Part shown: positions 41,031 through 49,225 of the stretch, piece after piece
Layout of the letters: every line of letters begins with the position of its first letter
Numbering within the stretch: position 1 is the stretch's first letter
Source of the DNA: a virus
Direction: 5' to 3' (one strand)
Virus record (IMG/VR): IMGVR_UViG_3300035698_010479
Coordinates: 62,001-126,000 of that record
Length of the DNA: 64,000 nt
The notes under the pieces: model-generated
The model's input: the letters and a program-made list of their open reading frames with translations, nothing else
What the model was told of the DNA's origin: nothing
Databases searched by the model: none
Program-made: the position numbers and the translations under genes

Positions 41031-41671
41031 CTGTTCTTTATTTTTTGAAGATCTAAATCATGTTCTACCAAGATCTGTTCTGCTTGCAAAATTAGTCTAA
41101 ATAAATGCATTGCGAATTTACTGTCGTAGGATAACTTTACATAAGAAGCGTATCTCTTACTTTCTGGTAGAGGTACCTTTGTACGTAACTTCTTTAACTG
41201 GCTGTACGAGTAAGCTATACATGTTTTATAAGCCTCTTTAGATAAAAATAGTTTACGCTGTTCCCTAATAATATCTGATATAGGTGTAGAATAAACTATA
41301 CACGTATCTGGACAAAAGAGTATGTCTAATAAATTAGGATTATTAGCAAAACATAAACTAAAGAACTTAACTATACCGTATGCAGTTAAGTCATATTCCT
41401 TATGCGAGTCTTTGTCTAAAATATGGTGCCTCTGCCAAGTAGTAAATTGTTTAGTTTGTGTGCCAAAACCCAATATCTCTGTTTTTAGGTGGGGAAATAC
41501 ATCTTCTTTATGGGGTATACAAATTGCTGCAACGTCTATATCAGAAGTACCTTCTTTCGCCACACCGTAACTTTCAGAACCAATAATAACTTCATATACC
41601 AAACCGTAATGTACCTCGCTGGGTAAAACCACTAAATTTTTTTTACTTAACATATTAAATCTGCTGGACAT
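41027..41671 (-). CDS. RlaP-like nucleotidyltransferase (frameshifted N-terminal part)
   Basis: 214 aa. GSESYGVAKEGTSDIDVAAI is the pol-beta-type catalytic motif (GS-x-x-YG ... SD-D), followed by KEYDLTAYGIVKFFSLCFANNP as in the RNA-repair RlaP family (PF10127), which often occurs with RNA ligases. The helical end KFAMHLFRLILQ is normally followed by residues now found in the 40779 ORF. Possible pseudogene, slippage product or sequencing error. Confidence 0.75.
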   Translation of the reverse strand: MSSRFNMLSKKNLVVLPSEVHYGLVYEVIIGSESYGVAKEGTSDIDVAAICIPHKEDVFPHLKTEILGFGTQTKQFTTWQRHHILDKDSHKEYDLTAYGIVKFFSLCFANNPNLLDILFCPDTCIVYSTPISDIIREQRKLFLSKEAYKTCIAYSYSQLKKLRTKVPLPESKRYASYVKLSYDSKFAMHLFRLILQAEQILVEHDLDLQKIKNS

Positions 41672-41706
41672 AAAAAACCTAGATTAATATAATTAACCTT
41701 ACAAAT

Positions 41707-41744
41707 AAGTAATCCTACTGATAAATTACCATGTAGGATTACTT
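41707..41744 (-). terminator. Hairpin terminator candidate
   Basis: AAGTAATCCTAC, 14-base loop, GTAGGATTACTT; a perfect 12-base stem, weak U tract (ATTTGT). It lies 22 bases after the stop of the histone-like gene. Confidence 0.6.
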
Positions 41745-41765
41745 AAACTTGGGCAAACATAAGTA

Positions 41766-42143
41766 TTATTTTTTGTTCTTACTAAAATTAAAACCAGTTT
41801 TATTTGATTTTACTTCTTTAGTTTCTTTGGTTTCTACTTCATCGACGTTAGGTACTATAGCAACCTTTACTTCATCAACACTAACAATAGCTTCTTCTAC
41901 TTTAGGTACTTCCGCAACTACTACCTGTGCTTCAGCAACTGCAGCTTTTACTACAATAGTTTCAGCTTCCATGATTGTAGTTTCAATAAACGGTTTCATA
42001 GCGGACATTACTCTTTTGCCATAGCTTCTAGCTTTTGCTACAGCTGAGATATCACCATCATCACACCATTTTTGGCCGTATGTTTCAAATTCCTTAACAT
42101 AATCCATAATTTCTTTAAACATCGCTTTAGATACTCTTTCCAT
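41766..42143 (-). CDS. Histone-H1-like / charged-tail protein (tentative)
   Basis: 125 aa. Residues 1-55 are a helical segment (MDYVKEFETYGQKW, then AKARSYGKRVMSAMK) reminiscent of Hc1-type bacterial histone H1 cores, followed by a low-complexity Val/Ala/Glu stretch and a Lys/Asn tail (KSNKTGFNFSKNKK). Similar helix order occurs in the 59-aa protein at 46173. DNA-binding is a guess. Confidence 0.45.
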   Translation of the reverse strand: MERVSKAMFKEIMDYVKEFETYGQKWCDDGDISAVAKARSYGKRVMSAMKPFIETTIMEAETIVVKAAVAEAQVVVAEVPKVEEAIVSVDEVKVAIVPNVDEVETKETKEVKSNKTGFNFSKNKK

Positions 42144-42168
42144 AATAGCTCCTTATATTTTGTTTTAT

Positions 42169-42459
42169 TTAATCTGTAACATTTGCCCTAAAATTAGCCA
42201 AACAGTCTGGTTTAATATTTTGACTAACTGCTTTAACATAATTATTTTTAGCTTCTTCTTTTAAGGTTTTTTTATGTTCTTTTCTTGTCCTTATACTATA
42301 GGGTACATAATTAGCTTCCATTTTAGTAGGTGTTTTAAACTTTTCTGGTGCATATTCAAATTTAGCACATAGCCTAGATTTATTCTGCGATACACCATTA
42401 CCTTTAAGTAAACAAATAACACCGTTAGTATTTTTACAAAGCTTACATCTTACTTTCAT
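42169..42459 (-). CDS. Small CxxC protein, unknown
   Basis: 96 aa from ATG 42459 with AAGGAG; an upstream in-frame ATG at 42510 lies inside the previous gene. CKLCKN near the N-terminus and a basic middle (RTRKEHKKTLKEEAK) suggest RNA or zinc binding. Unknown. Confidence 0.6.
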   Translation of the reverse strand: MKVRCKLCKNTNGVICLLKGNGVSQNKSRLCAKFEYAPEKFKTPTKMEANYVPYSIRTRKEHKKTLKEEAKNNYVKAVSQNIKPDCLANFRANVTD

Positions 42460-42472
42460 TTTAAAATCTCCT

Positions 42473-42859
42473 TTATTTCCAAGAAATATTAATGCTGCGT
42501 ATTTCCTCAATACAACCCCAGTAGTCTATATCCTGCTTACCCCTATCAATATTCTTGGATACACATGAAATATTGAATCCCTTTTTACGTAGGGAGTTAA
42601 TAAAAGGGTCAAGTTCACCACTAGAAAATATGTTTTTATTCGCCCATGGGAAATTATATTCGACCTGGTTATGCCCTTTGGAGGCTTCTTTTTTAATATC
42701 TGCACTAATATTTTTATTTATTGTTTTAATTATGCTCTCAGCATCATGCTTTATCATAGTATCTTCTTTATCTTGTCTCTTTTTACGTGCAGCCCATTGT
42801 TTATTTTGTAAAACATTTTCAGCAGCCTTCGTAAGCTTTTTAGCACTACTAGCATCCAT
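42473..42859 (-). CDS. Unknown protein
   Basis: 128 aa, SD TAGGAG. Helical and basic N-terminal half (AARKKRQDKEDT), then a segment with a late CVSKNIDRGKQDIDYWG. No family recognised. Confidence 0.55.
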   Translation of the reverse strand: MDASSAKKLTKAAENVLQNKQWAARKKRQDKEDTMIKHDAESIIKTINKNISADIKKEASKGHNQVEYNFPWANKNIFSSGELDPFINSLRKKGFNISCVSKNIDRGKQDIDYWGCIEEIRSINISWK

Positions 42860-42862
42860 AAT

Positions 42863-43096
42863 TTAATCTCCTATATAAGAAAATTCACAACAAGGAAATT
42901 TTCTTCCTTGTTCATCTAAAGGTTCTTTCCAATTATCTAAATCTAGATTATCAGGATTACCGTCGGTTGGCTCCATATTACAACTACATCCTCTTGGTAC
43001 ACATATATCGCAATAGAAATCATTTATCTGCTCACCAGAGTAACTTGGTAAATATAACCATACAGCTACTTTACCACAATCACATTTACCTGTCAT
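42863..43096 (-). CDS. Cys-rich zinc-binding protein
   Basis: 77 aa with CDCG, CDIC, CSC and CC, about eight cysteines, fitting two zinc sites. It overlaps the radical SAM stop by one base (TAATG). Common in phage genomes with no known role. Confidence 0.65.
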   Translation of the reverse strand: MTGKCDCGKVAVWLYLPSYSGEQINDFYCDICVPRGCSCNMEPTDGNPDNLDLDNWKEPLDEQGRKFPCCEFSYIGD

Positions 43097-44046
43097 TATT
43101 TATTTAATACCCTAGATAAAATAAATTGACCACAAGCTGACATAATTTCCTCTCCTGGTGAAAATTGTACTTTTATGTTTTTGTGCTTATCATATAAAAG
43201 TTCCACCAACTTAGCAAAATTCTTAGCTTCTTCAAAACTTGTACCTTCGCATTTATTAAATCTAAGTAAACGTAACTCAATATTATTAAATACTGTTAGT
43301 AAACTTAATAAGTAATTTATATCATTTATGGAGTCGTTAACACCATCAAAAAACATATGATGTAGTATAACATCAATACCATCTTGTTCTAAATACTTAA
43401 GGTAGTCTATGGCAGTAAATGTATCAACAGAACTAGGAATCAATGTGTTCCTTATAGAATCTTCTGCACTGTGCAGGGAGTAAAATACCCTAAATGGTTG
43501 TCTTTTACTCCCCTTTGTATACTTTCTAGCTGGGTTTAAATGTGTTGTCCATACACACTCAGAAAGTAACTTAATATAATCTATATCAGTATTTGGAATT
43601 TTAGGTAATGTCGTAGCAATGTCTACCCCATCTATACCAGCAGACATATCAAAACTCTGTATACACTGTATAATATCTTCCGTAACTTCATACACAAGTT
43701 CAAGGTCTAAAAAGCCATCTCCCATACCCATCCAAGATAATTTAGTGTACATGCTTCGTAATTCAGGCCTAATCTTTAACTCAGCATCAAGTGCATCTAG
43801 CACGTTTCTAGTAATAGCCATAGCAGACAGTTTATGGTAATGGCATTTTTTAACTGTTAGATAACAGAACTTGCAACCTATAGGACAACCTACGGATGTA
43901 CTTATAAAAATATTATATTTATTACCTACACTTCCGTAACCTCCACAGCCAACTTCTCCTGGTGGTATGGTCTTTATAGCCGTTTCAGAACCATCATCGT
44001 GTACATATTTTGATACGTGTCCATTTTTAGCTCTATACACCTCCAT
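43096..44046 (-). CDS. RlmN-like radical SAM enzyme (intact tail)
   Basis: 316 aa. CxxxCxxC at Cys54, Cys58 and Cys61 (GCPIGCKFC), MGMGDGFLD in place of GEP, late LLRFNKCEG, and the tail SPGEEIMSACGQF carrying the methyl-accepting Cys. The resolving Cys118 equivalent is Phe. RlmN methylates rRNA/tRNA; the altered site suggests a different reaction or substrate. SD TAGGAG. Confidence 0.8.
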   Translation of the reverse strand: MEVYRAKNGHVSKYVHDDGSETAIKTIPPGEVGCGGYGSVGNKYNIFISTSVGCPIGCKFCYLTVKKCHYHKLSAMAITRNVLDALDAELKIRPELRSMYTKLSWMGMGDGFLDLELVYEVTEDIIQCIQSFDMSAGIDGVDIATTLPKIPNTDIDYIKLLSECVWTTHLNPARKYTKGSKRQPFRVFYSLHSAEDSIRNTLIPSSVDTFTAIDYLKYLEQDGIDVILHHMFFDGVNDSINDINYLLSLLTVFNNIELRLLRFNKCEGTSFEEAKNFAKLVELLYDKHKNIKVQFSPGEEIMSACGQFILSRVLNK

Positions 44047-44057
44047 ATTCTGATCTC

Positions 44058-44474
44058 CTATAAATTACTTATAATATCACTAACAACTTTACCATCTACT
44101 TTTGCCCCAAAATGTGTTTTAATAATTTTTACTGCTTGCATCTTATTAGCTAATTTAGAAAAATCTATAGTAGTAATAAAACTTAATAATTCTTCCCTTG
44201 ACACTTGTTTAGGTAAATAAGATATTATAAGAGGTTTTAAGGTACTTGTAGAGGTTGGCACTAACTCTAACAACTTATCCTCACCTGCAATAATCAATTT
44301 TAATACGCGTATAGCTTGGTCATCAGTTAAAATAGTACCAACGTAAAACTTACCATCTTTGGTACCTTTTAATCTAGAAAACTCTCCTAAAATATATTTA
44401 AGATCATTAGTTATATCACTATGTGCTTTCATAGCTAATAATAAATCCCTTTTTAAAATATCATGTAAAAGCAT
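44058..44474 (-). CDS. YqeY/GatB-C-like protein
   Basis: 138 aa. Opens ILKRDLLLAMKAHS (D-x-x-x-AMK), contains GTILTDDQAIRVLK and the family signature ISYLPKQVSREELLSFI, and ends FGAKVDGKVVSDIISNL, all typical of YqeY proteins. Their role is probably tRNA-related (homology to the GatB tail), but not proven. SD TAGGGGG. Confidence 0.8.
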   Translation of the reverse strand: MLLHDILKRDLLLAMKAHSDITNDLKYILGEFSRLKGTKDGKFYVGTILTDDQAIRVLKLIIAGEDKLLELVPTSTSTLKPLIISYLPKQVSREELLSFITTIDFSKLANKMQAVKIIKTHFGAKVDGKVVSDIISNL

Positions 44475-44496
44475 TTTAATACCCCCTAAGTAAATC

Positions 44497-45246
44497 TTAT
44501 TTTAATATGTACCGCTTACTCTGCTCAATATCAAAGTAGTATCTATTACTGCCTTCTAAAAATTTATAAAAATTAAATATGCCTGAGTTACGGTCATAAA
44601 CCATTAGCCAAGCATAAACTGGCTTATCACCTCTAACAACCTCAGTTATCATTTTTTTAGCGTAAAGTAATTGACGAATAGTTGCATCTTTCTCATCTGA
44701 ACTTTTTGCTTCAACAACATGAATACCTCGTGCACCTTCGTAGCAACCATCTACCTCTATTTGAACTTTATCTACATCAAAGTCAGTTCTGCCTAATTTA
44801 AATTTAAAGGAGGCTCTTCTCTTATTACGTAACGTCAAAGATACCTTTTCACCAAAACAGTCATCTAATATGCTATTATAATGTGCTAAGTCCAAGGCCA
44901 TTGACTCAGTCTTAGATCCTTTAGAAAATCTATCTAATGTAAGTAAGCCCTCCATCTTTTTAATTGGGTACACCCGCATATCTGAAATATCTGGGATGGT
45001 TACAAACGGATTTTCCTTTGTAAATCTATATTTACCATTTTTAATTGCTAATAAAGATATATTACTTTCTCTCATAATTGGAGGTTGTTTTTTTCTGTTG
45101 TCCATTTTAGCAAGTAAACGTGACTCTTCTCCAGTTATAGCTTTTAGTGTATCGGCTGTTACATCCAAATAACCGAAATTATTAACATGATTAACAACAT
45201 CTAATTGTTCAAAAACACCATTCCATGCTTTTCTAAATTTGCTCAT
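44497..45246 (-). CDS. PD-(D/E)XK type II restriction endonuclease-like protein
   Basis: 249 aa from ATG 45246. QIEVDGCYEG followed about 6 residues later by HVVEAKSS gives E-x-D...E-x-K, the PD-(D/E)XK active site, then IRQLLYAKKMI. The N-terminal half looks like a DNA-recognition domain. It lies directly downstream of a Dam-type methyltransferase, the usual order for a restriction-modification pair. Cognate site unknown. Confidence 0.7.
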   Translation of the reverse strand: MSKFRKAWNGVFEQLDVVNHVNNFGYLDVTADTLKAITGEESRLLAKMDNRKKQPPIMRESNISLLAIKNGKYRFTKENPFVTIPDISDMRVYPIKKMEGLLTLDRFSKGSKTESMALDLAHYNSILDDCFGEKVSLTLRNKRRASFKFKLGRTDFDVDKVQIEVDGCYEGARGIHVVEAKSSDEKDATIRQLLYAKKMITEVVRGDKPVYAWLMVYDRNSGIFNFYKFLEGSNRYYFDIEQSKRYILK

Positions 45247-45260
45247 TTGTAATTCCCCTT

Positions 45261-46100
45261 TTATAAAAATAAACCTGCACAACTTCCGTAGTAGTTTCTT
45301 ATAAGAACCTCACCTTTATCTTTCCTAGACTTAGCAGATGCACCTACACTGTGATAAACAGATAAAGAATTAATTTCAAAGTCTTTAAATAAGTCTCTCG
45401 TCAATGGAGTGTCAGAATTTGATAATAAAAACTTGCCACCTTTAGCATCTACTAAATTACAGTAATCTACCAAGCGTTCCTGATCCTTCACATCGAAACC
45501 TTTGGATGAATAATTAGTGAAATTAGCTGTATCCGAATAAGGTATATATGGTGGATCTAGATAAACAAAAGTTCTATCGTTAACATAAGTTAAAGTATCG
45601 TAAAAATCATCATTTAATATAGTAATACGTCTTAAAATTTTAGATACATTAAGTAAATGTTCATGAGATGGCCACATAACCTTATCATATTTACCATAAG
45701 GTGTATTCATACTACCTTTAGAATTTACTCGCCAAATACCGTTAAAAGCTGTCTTGTTTAAGAATAAGAATCTAGATGCTCTCTCCAAGCAAGATCTATC
45801 ATCACGCCAGTCTATTTCTCTATCATCGCTTCGTATAAGGTAGTAAGATTCCTCAGTTAACTCTAGTTGACTAGTTAGCTGTAATAACTCTAAAGGATTA
45901 TCCCTCACTTGTTTATAAAAATTAATCAGTTCCCTGTTTGCATCATTTATTATACCGTTTGGCGGGTTTAAATAAAATAACAAAGCCCCGCCACCAATAA
46001 ACGGCTCTATGTATTGCTTGTAGTCTGTTGGGACATATAAAGATAAATTCTTTAATACTTTATGTTTACCTCCAATCCATTTTAACAAAGGCTTTGGCAT
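45261..46100 (-). CDS. D12-class adenine-N6 DNA methyltransferase (Dam-like)
   Basis: 279 aa. Motif I KWIGGKHK with EPFIGGGALLF, and catalytic motif IV YLDPPYIPY. A conserved FNGIWRVNSKGSMNTP segment follows the Dam/DpnM pattern, suggesting GATC or a related adenine target. It ends 14 bases before the endonuclease ATG. Might protect phage DNA or form an R-M pair. Confidence 0.85.
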   Translation of the reverse strand: MPKPLLKWIGGKHKVLKNLSLYVPTDYKQYIEPFIGGGALLFYLNPPNGIINDANRELINFYKQVRDNPLELLQLTSQLELTEESYYLIRSDDREIDWRDDRSCLERASRFLFLNKTAFNGIWRVNSKGSMNTPYGKYDKVMWPSHEHLLNVSKILRRITILNDDFYDTLTYVNDRTFVYLDPPYIPYSDTANFTNYSSKGFDVKDQERLVDYCNLVDAKGGKFLLSNSDTPLTRDLFKDFEINSLSVYHSVGASAKSRKDKGEVLIRNYYGSCAGLFL

Positions 46101-46126
46101 TATAACTCCTAATTATACTAAAGTAG

Positions 46127-46157
46127 CTACCAGTACAGTTTATAGCTGTACTGGTAG
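46127..46157 (-). terminator. 12-base perfect hairpin
   Basis: CTACCAGTACAG, 7-base loop, CTGTACTGGTAG, between the 59-aa gene and the methyltransferase gene. No U tract. It may be an attenuator or RNA stability element for the R-M genes. Confidence 0.5.
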
Positions 46158-46172
46158 TAGTTAATCAAATAA

Positions 46173-46352
46173 TTATTCTTTTACAGAAAGCTTTCTAAAT
46201 TCTTTTCCTAGTCTTTCAAGTGCTAATGTAGACTTCCTAAGTCGGGCAGCTGCGGAACTGTTACCCTTTTCAACCCACTTAATACTGTCATCAGTCATAG
46301 TGTCAATGATTTCTTGCATTTCAGATAATACTGTAATAGATGTTCTTTCCAT
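46173..46352 (-). CDS. Histone H1-like (Hc1-type) small protein
   Basis: 59 aa, AGAGG before ATG. VEKGNSSAAARLRKSTLALER followed by LGKEFRKLS resembles the Hc1 core (KGN-x-AA-x-R-x-RK-x-L). Such proteins may bind DNA. Similar to the first part of the protein at 41766. Ends TAA, 16 bases from the hairpin. Confidence 0.55.
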   Translation of the reverse strand: MERTSITVLSEMQEIIDTMTDDSIKWVEKGNSSAAARLRKSTLALERLGKEFRKLSVKE

Positions 46353-46420
46353 TTTTTTACCTCTTAATTTATTGTTTTATTTTTAAAGATTTATAAACTC
46401 TGTCTACTATAAAAAATGCT

Positions 46421-48148
46421 TTAACTACATCTCGAATAGCCACAGCCCTCGTTAACACACTTAATGCACCCCTCGGCATTTACCAGAGAAGGTTCTCCAC
46501 AAGTTGGGCACTTGTTATCATCCCCAACTAAAGCAAAAGCATCTACGTATTTACTTAAAACTCTAGAAATAGCTGTACTAAAATCAGAAATACTGCCATT
46601 TGTTTTTTTAAGTTGCTCTACTATATACTTTGGTAAAGCCCCATGTCTTAAAGCCAAGCTAAGTAATCTAGTCATACCCTTCTGCCCATCAGTCATTAAA
46701 ATAGCAGCAAGGTCTTTGTAAATAACTGGAGACCTTCGTATAACTACATCTAATTCGTATTTACCTTTACCTTGTTTTCTTATTATACCACTATTACAAG
46801 TTTTAGGCAAGTACAAATCTTCAGATGTGCCACAAAAAACCTCATAAGCTTTACCATCAAGTAGCCCAACAAGAACCGTCCACATTTCACCTTTTATAGA
46901 TGTATAAAAAATATCACAAGGTAACTCTTTAGGTCGCTTTGGTGCACAATTTGGAACTATACAAAAAGGTCTTGCCTCATCCTTACAGCCTGTTGCTGAC
47001 TTCTTCTCAAAGTTAGCCTCACTTGTTTTAGGATCTTCGAAAAGTAAAATACCCTCACGCGAACCATCGACATATACAGACACTGCTCTAACCCCGTGAT
47101 TATAAGCCTCCATATAGATAGTTTCTACATCCTTAACCGTAGCTGTAGCAGGCAAATTGTATGTACAACTAATAGCTGCATCTACCCACTTGTATACATT
47201 TCCCATTAATTTAATTTTCTGTAACGGGTCAATGTGATGAGCGGGTTTAAAAAAACCTTTTGGCAAATTTTTATTTATAATAGCTACCAAACCCAAACCT
47301 ATAGTTCCATCCTCATCCAAAACAGACCCAGGAAAAGCATCCAAGATCATATAATCACTACTACTTGGGTCGAGTTTACCAAGAACATATTGTTTTATTT
47401 TATCTGGTATAATAAAATAATGAGTATATTTTCCTTTGTCTATTGCTCTTGTCCTTCTCCAATAATACGGGCCTGGAAAAGGTTCTACACCAGATGAAAA
47501 ACAAGGTGTAGGAAAAGTACTAGACAATGACCCAGTAGGTGCTATAGACATATGGGCCATATTACGCATATGAGTTACTTTAGTATAGTCACCGCCGAAT
47601 AGCTCATCCACCACGTTCTTAAAATACGAAGAACTCATAAGCGCTTTAGGGCTACTTATCATCTCAAATGCTGGTGCATTACCTTTCTCTTTACCTAACT
47701 CTATTGACGCCTTAAATACCTCACATGAGTACCGCTTAAAAAATTCTCCTACATTCTTAATAGCATCATCAGAGTCATAGGGTAGGTCTTGCTTAAGTAA
47801 CCAACCATGTATGTTAGTAATACCAAGCCCCAGTTCTCTGGTCTGTTCCAAGATCCACGCTTGTTCTTTTAAGGGTGATAATTTATGGTATGCTTCATAA
47901 CTAACAACATTGTCCGATAGTCTTACAATATACGGAACAAGGAACGCTAGCTCCTGCGTATACTCTTCTATATCAATTGAAAACATTGCTTGGTTCGGTG
48001 AAAGTAAATTACATACACCATACGGTGGTAAACTTTTTTCCGAATTTTTTACTAACACACCTTCTACATAATAATTATGGTTATCTTGTACCTCAATATT
48101 ATATGTAGGCTTCTTTTCACTATTGTTTACTATACTAATTATTTTCAT
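46421..48148 (-). CDS. nrdJ: Class II ribonucleotide reductase C-terminal part fused to a C-intein
   Basis: 575 aa. Residues 1-35 are a C-intein (block F-like DNHNYYVEGVLVKN) ending in Lys-Asn, and Ser36 is the +1 residue of the C-extein (SEKSLPPYG). The 540 extein residues hold the class II barrel features PTGSLSSTFPTPCFSSG and HGVRAVSVYVDGSREG, plus the C-terminal zinc-type region CPTCGE...CIKC and SRCS with thiol pair. B12-dependent NrdJ makes dNTP precursors and needs no oxygen. Joins in trans to the product of 49226-50482. Confidence 0.9.
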   Translation of the reverse strand: MKIISIVNNSEKKPTYNIEVQDNHNYYVEGVLVKNSEKSLPPYGVCNLLSPNQAMFSIDIEEYTQELAFLVPYIVRLSDNVVSYEAYHKLSPLKEQAWILEQTRELGLGITNIHGWLLKQDLPYDSDDAIKNVGEFFKRYSCEVFKASIELGKEKGNAPAFEMISSPKALMSSSYFKNVVDELFGGDYTKVTHMRNMAHMSIAPTGSLSSTFPTPCFSSGVEPFPGPYYWRRTRAIDKGKYTHYFIIPDKIKQYVLGKLDPSSSDYMILDAFPGSVLDEDGTIGLGLVAIINKNLPKGFFKPAHHIDPLQKIKLMGNVYKWVDAAISCTYNLPATATVKDVETIYMEAYNHGVRAVSVYVDGSREGILLFEDPKTSEANFEKKSATGCKDEARPFCIVPNCAPKRPKELPCDIFYTSIKGEMWTVLVGLLDGKAYEVFCGTSEDLYLPKTCNSGIIRKQGKGKYELDVVIRRSPVIYKDLAAILMTDGQKGMTRLLSLALRHGALPKYIVEQLKKTNGSISDFSTAISRVLSKYVDAFALVGDDNKCPTCGEPSLVNAEGCIKCVNEGCGYSRCS

Positions 48149-49148
48149 TATATAATCCTTCTATTTTTTGTATATACAACTCTATACTACCATAATATTT
48201 AATAATTGATTTATAACTAAATCTAGAATTAGGTCTACAATGCATTTCTTTATATAAAATTATAGTAGTCTCATCAAGTTTACCATATAATGCGTAAAGC
48301 TTTAAACCGTGTTTAATAAGTAAACTATACATTATTTTTTTCTTATCTTCTTCAGTATGCAGATGTCCGCTAGTACCATTTAATTTAGCTTTATAGTTAC
48401 ACCACGAACCCTTACAACTTGCTTTTTTGCAGTATTGCTTGTCTAATAAATCATATGTGTCTACAACATCTCCACAAAATATACATATATTTTGTTTCTT
48501 AACACCATATTTTTGTACACGTAAAATTTCCTGGTGTTTAATCTGTGCAGTACTTATACTAATTCTAAGTTCTGGCCTAGTTTTATGTGTAATTTGCATA
48601 GCAATACTACGCTTTTTACGAACCTCTGGTCTGCTTTGACACTCTAACATAAGCTTGGTGTGTGCTTCTAAACGCTCCTCGGAAAATTTAATACCGTATG
48701 ATGGGTTATTACTTCCAGACATATCATATGAATCAGACCGATCTATATACTCCAGCAAACAGCTTTTAAAGTCTTTGTGCTGTTTATAATAAGCTCTATT
48801 GTACGTTAAAGCGTTGTAGTTAATACCTAATTCCAAAAAATATTTTTTATACAGCGATAAATACGTAGTACATTCTTTAATAGAGTCTTTTATTTCAATA
48901 ATACTATTTAATATTGTATAAGTATTATCAATATAAATGAAAAAATCAGGTTTATAGGTACGATTATCAATAACATATACATGTTGTTCCATCAAGTAAT
49001 AAACATGTTGCTTATCTAAAAGTAAGCACTGTATTTTTTCTAACATTGACCTACAAAAAACACGTTTATTATCCCATGTGGTATGGTAACCGCAATAACC
49101 TCTTCCATTTTTAAAAGAACTTTTTTTTTGACTTCCTCCAACCGACAT
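48135..49148 (-). CDS. Free-standing homing endonuclease between intein halves
   Basis: 337 aa from ATG 49148 (GGAGG 8 bases upstream). Nuclease-like part: FCRSMLEKIQ, TYKPDFFIYI, IIEIKD, giving a PD...EIK arrangement of the PD-(D/E)XK kind. Then a NUMOD3-like DNA-binding motif (SNNPSYGIKFSEERLEAH) and a CIFCG zinc pair with YCKKASC. It overlaps the C-intein gene by 14 bases and follows the N-intein gene by 77. It fits the fractured-gene arrangement first described for split inteins. Ends TAG. Confidence 0.8.
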   Translation of the reverse strand: MSVGGSQKKSSFKNGRGYCGYHTTWDNKRVFCRSMLEKIQCLLLDKQHVYYLMEQHVYVIDNRTYKPDFFIYIDNTYTILNSIIEIKDSIKECTTYLSLYKKYFLELGINYNALTYNRAYYKQHKDFKSCLLEYIDRSDSYDMSGSNNPSYGIKFSEERLEAHTKLMLECQSRPEVRKKRSIAMQITHKTRPELRISISTAQIKHQEILRVQKYGVKKQNICIFCGDVVDTYDLLDKQYCKKASCKGSWCNYKAKLNGTSGHLHTEEDKKKIMYSLLIKHGLKLYALYGKLDETTIILYKEMHCRPNSRFSYKSIIKYYGSIELYIQKIEGLYNENN

Positions 49149-49225
49149 ATTTACATCCTCCATAATTAATAAGTGTTATAGCATAGTAGAGTTAGTTAAA
49201 TATAGGGATGTAATTAATAGTATTA

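Noticed and set aside
41041-41046. Programmed -1 frameshift slippery heptamer
   Set aside because: The 0-frame codons are CAA AAA ATA, which is not a classic X-XXY-YYZ site, and no downstream stem was evident.
44497-46100. GATC depletion as evidence for the R-M system
   Set aside because: GATC occurs in several places by inspection; I could not count properly, so no claim is made.
48135-49148. A classical LAGLIDADG domain in the intein gap
   Set aside because: No LAGLIDADG motif is present; the gene shows a PD...EIK pattern and a NUMOD3-like motif.
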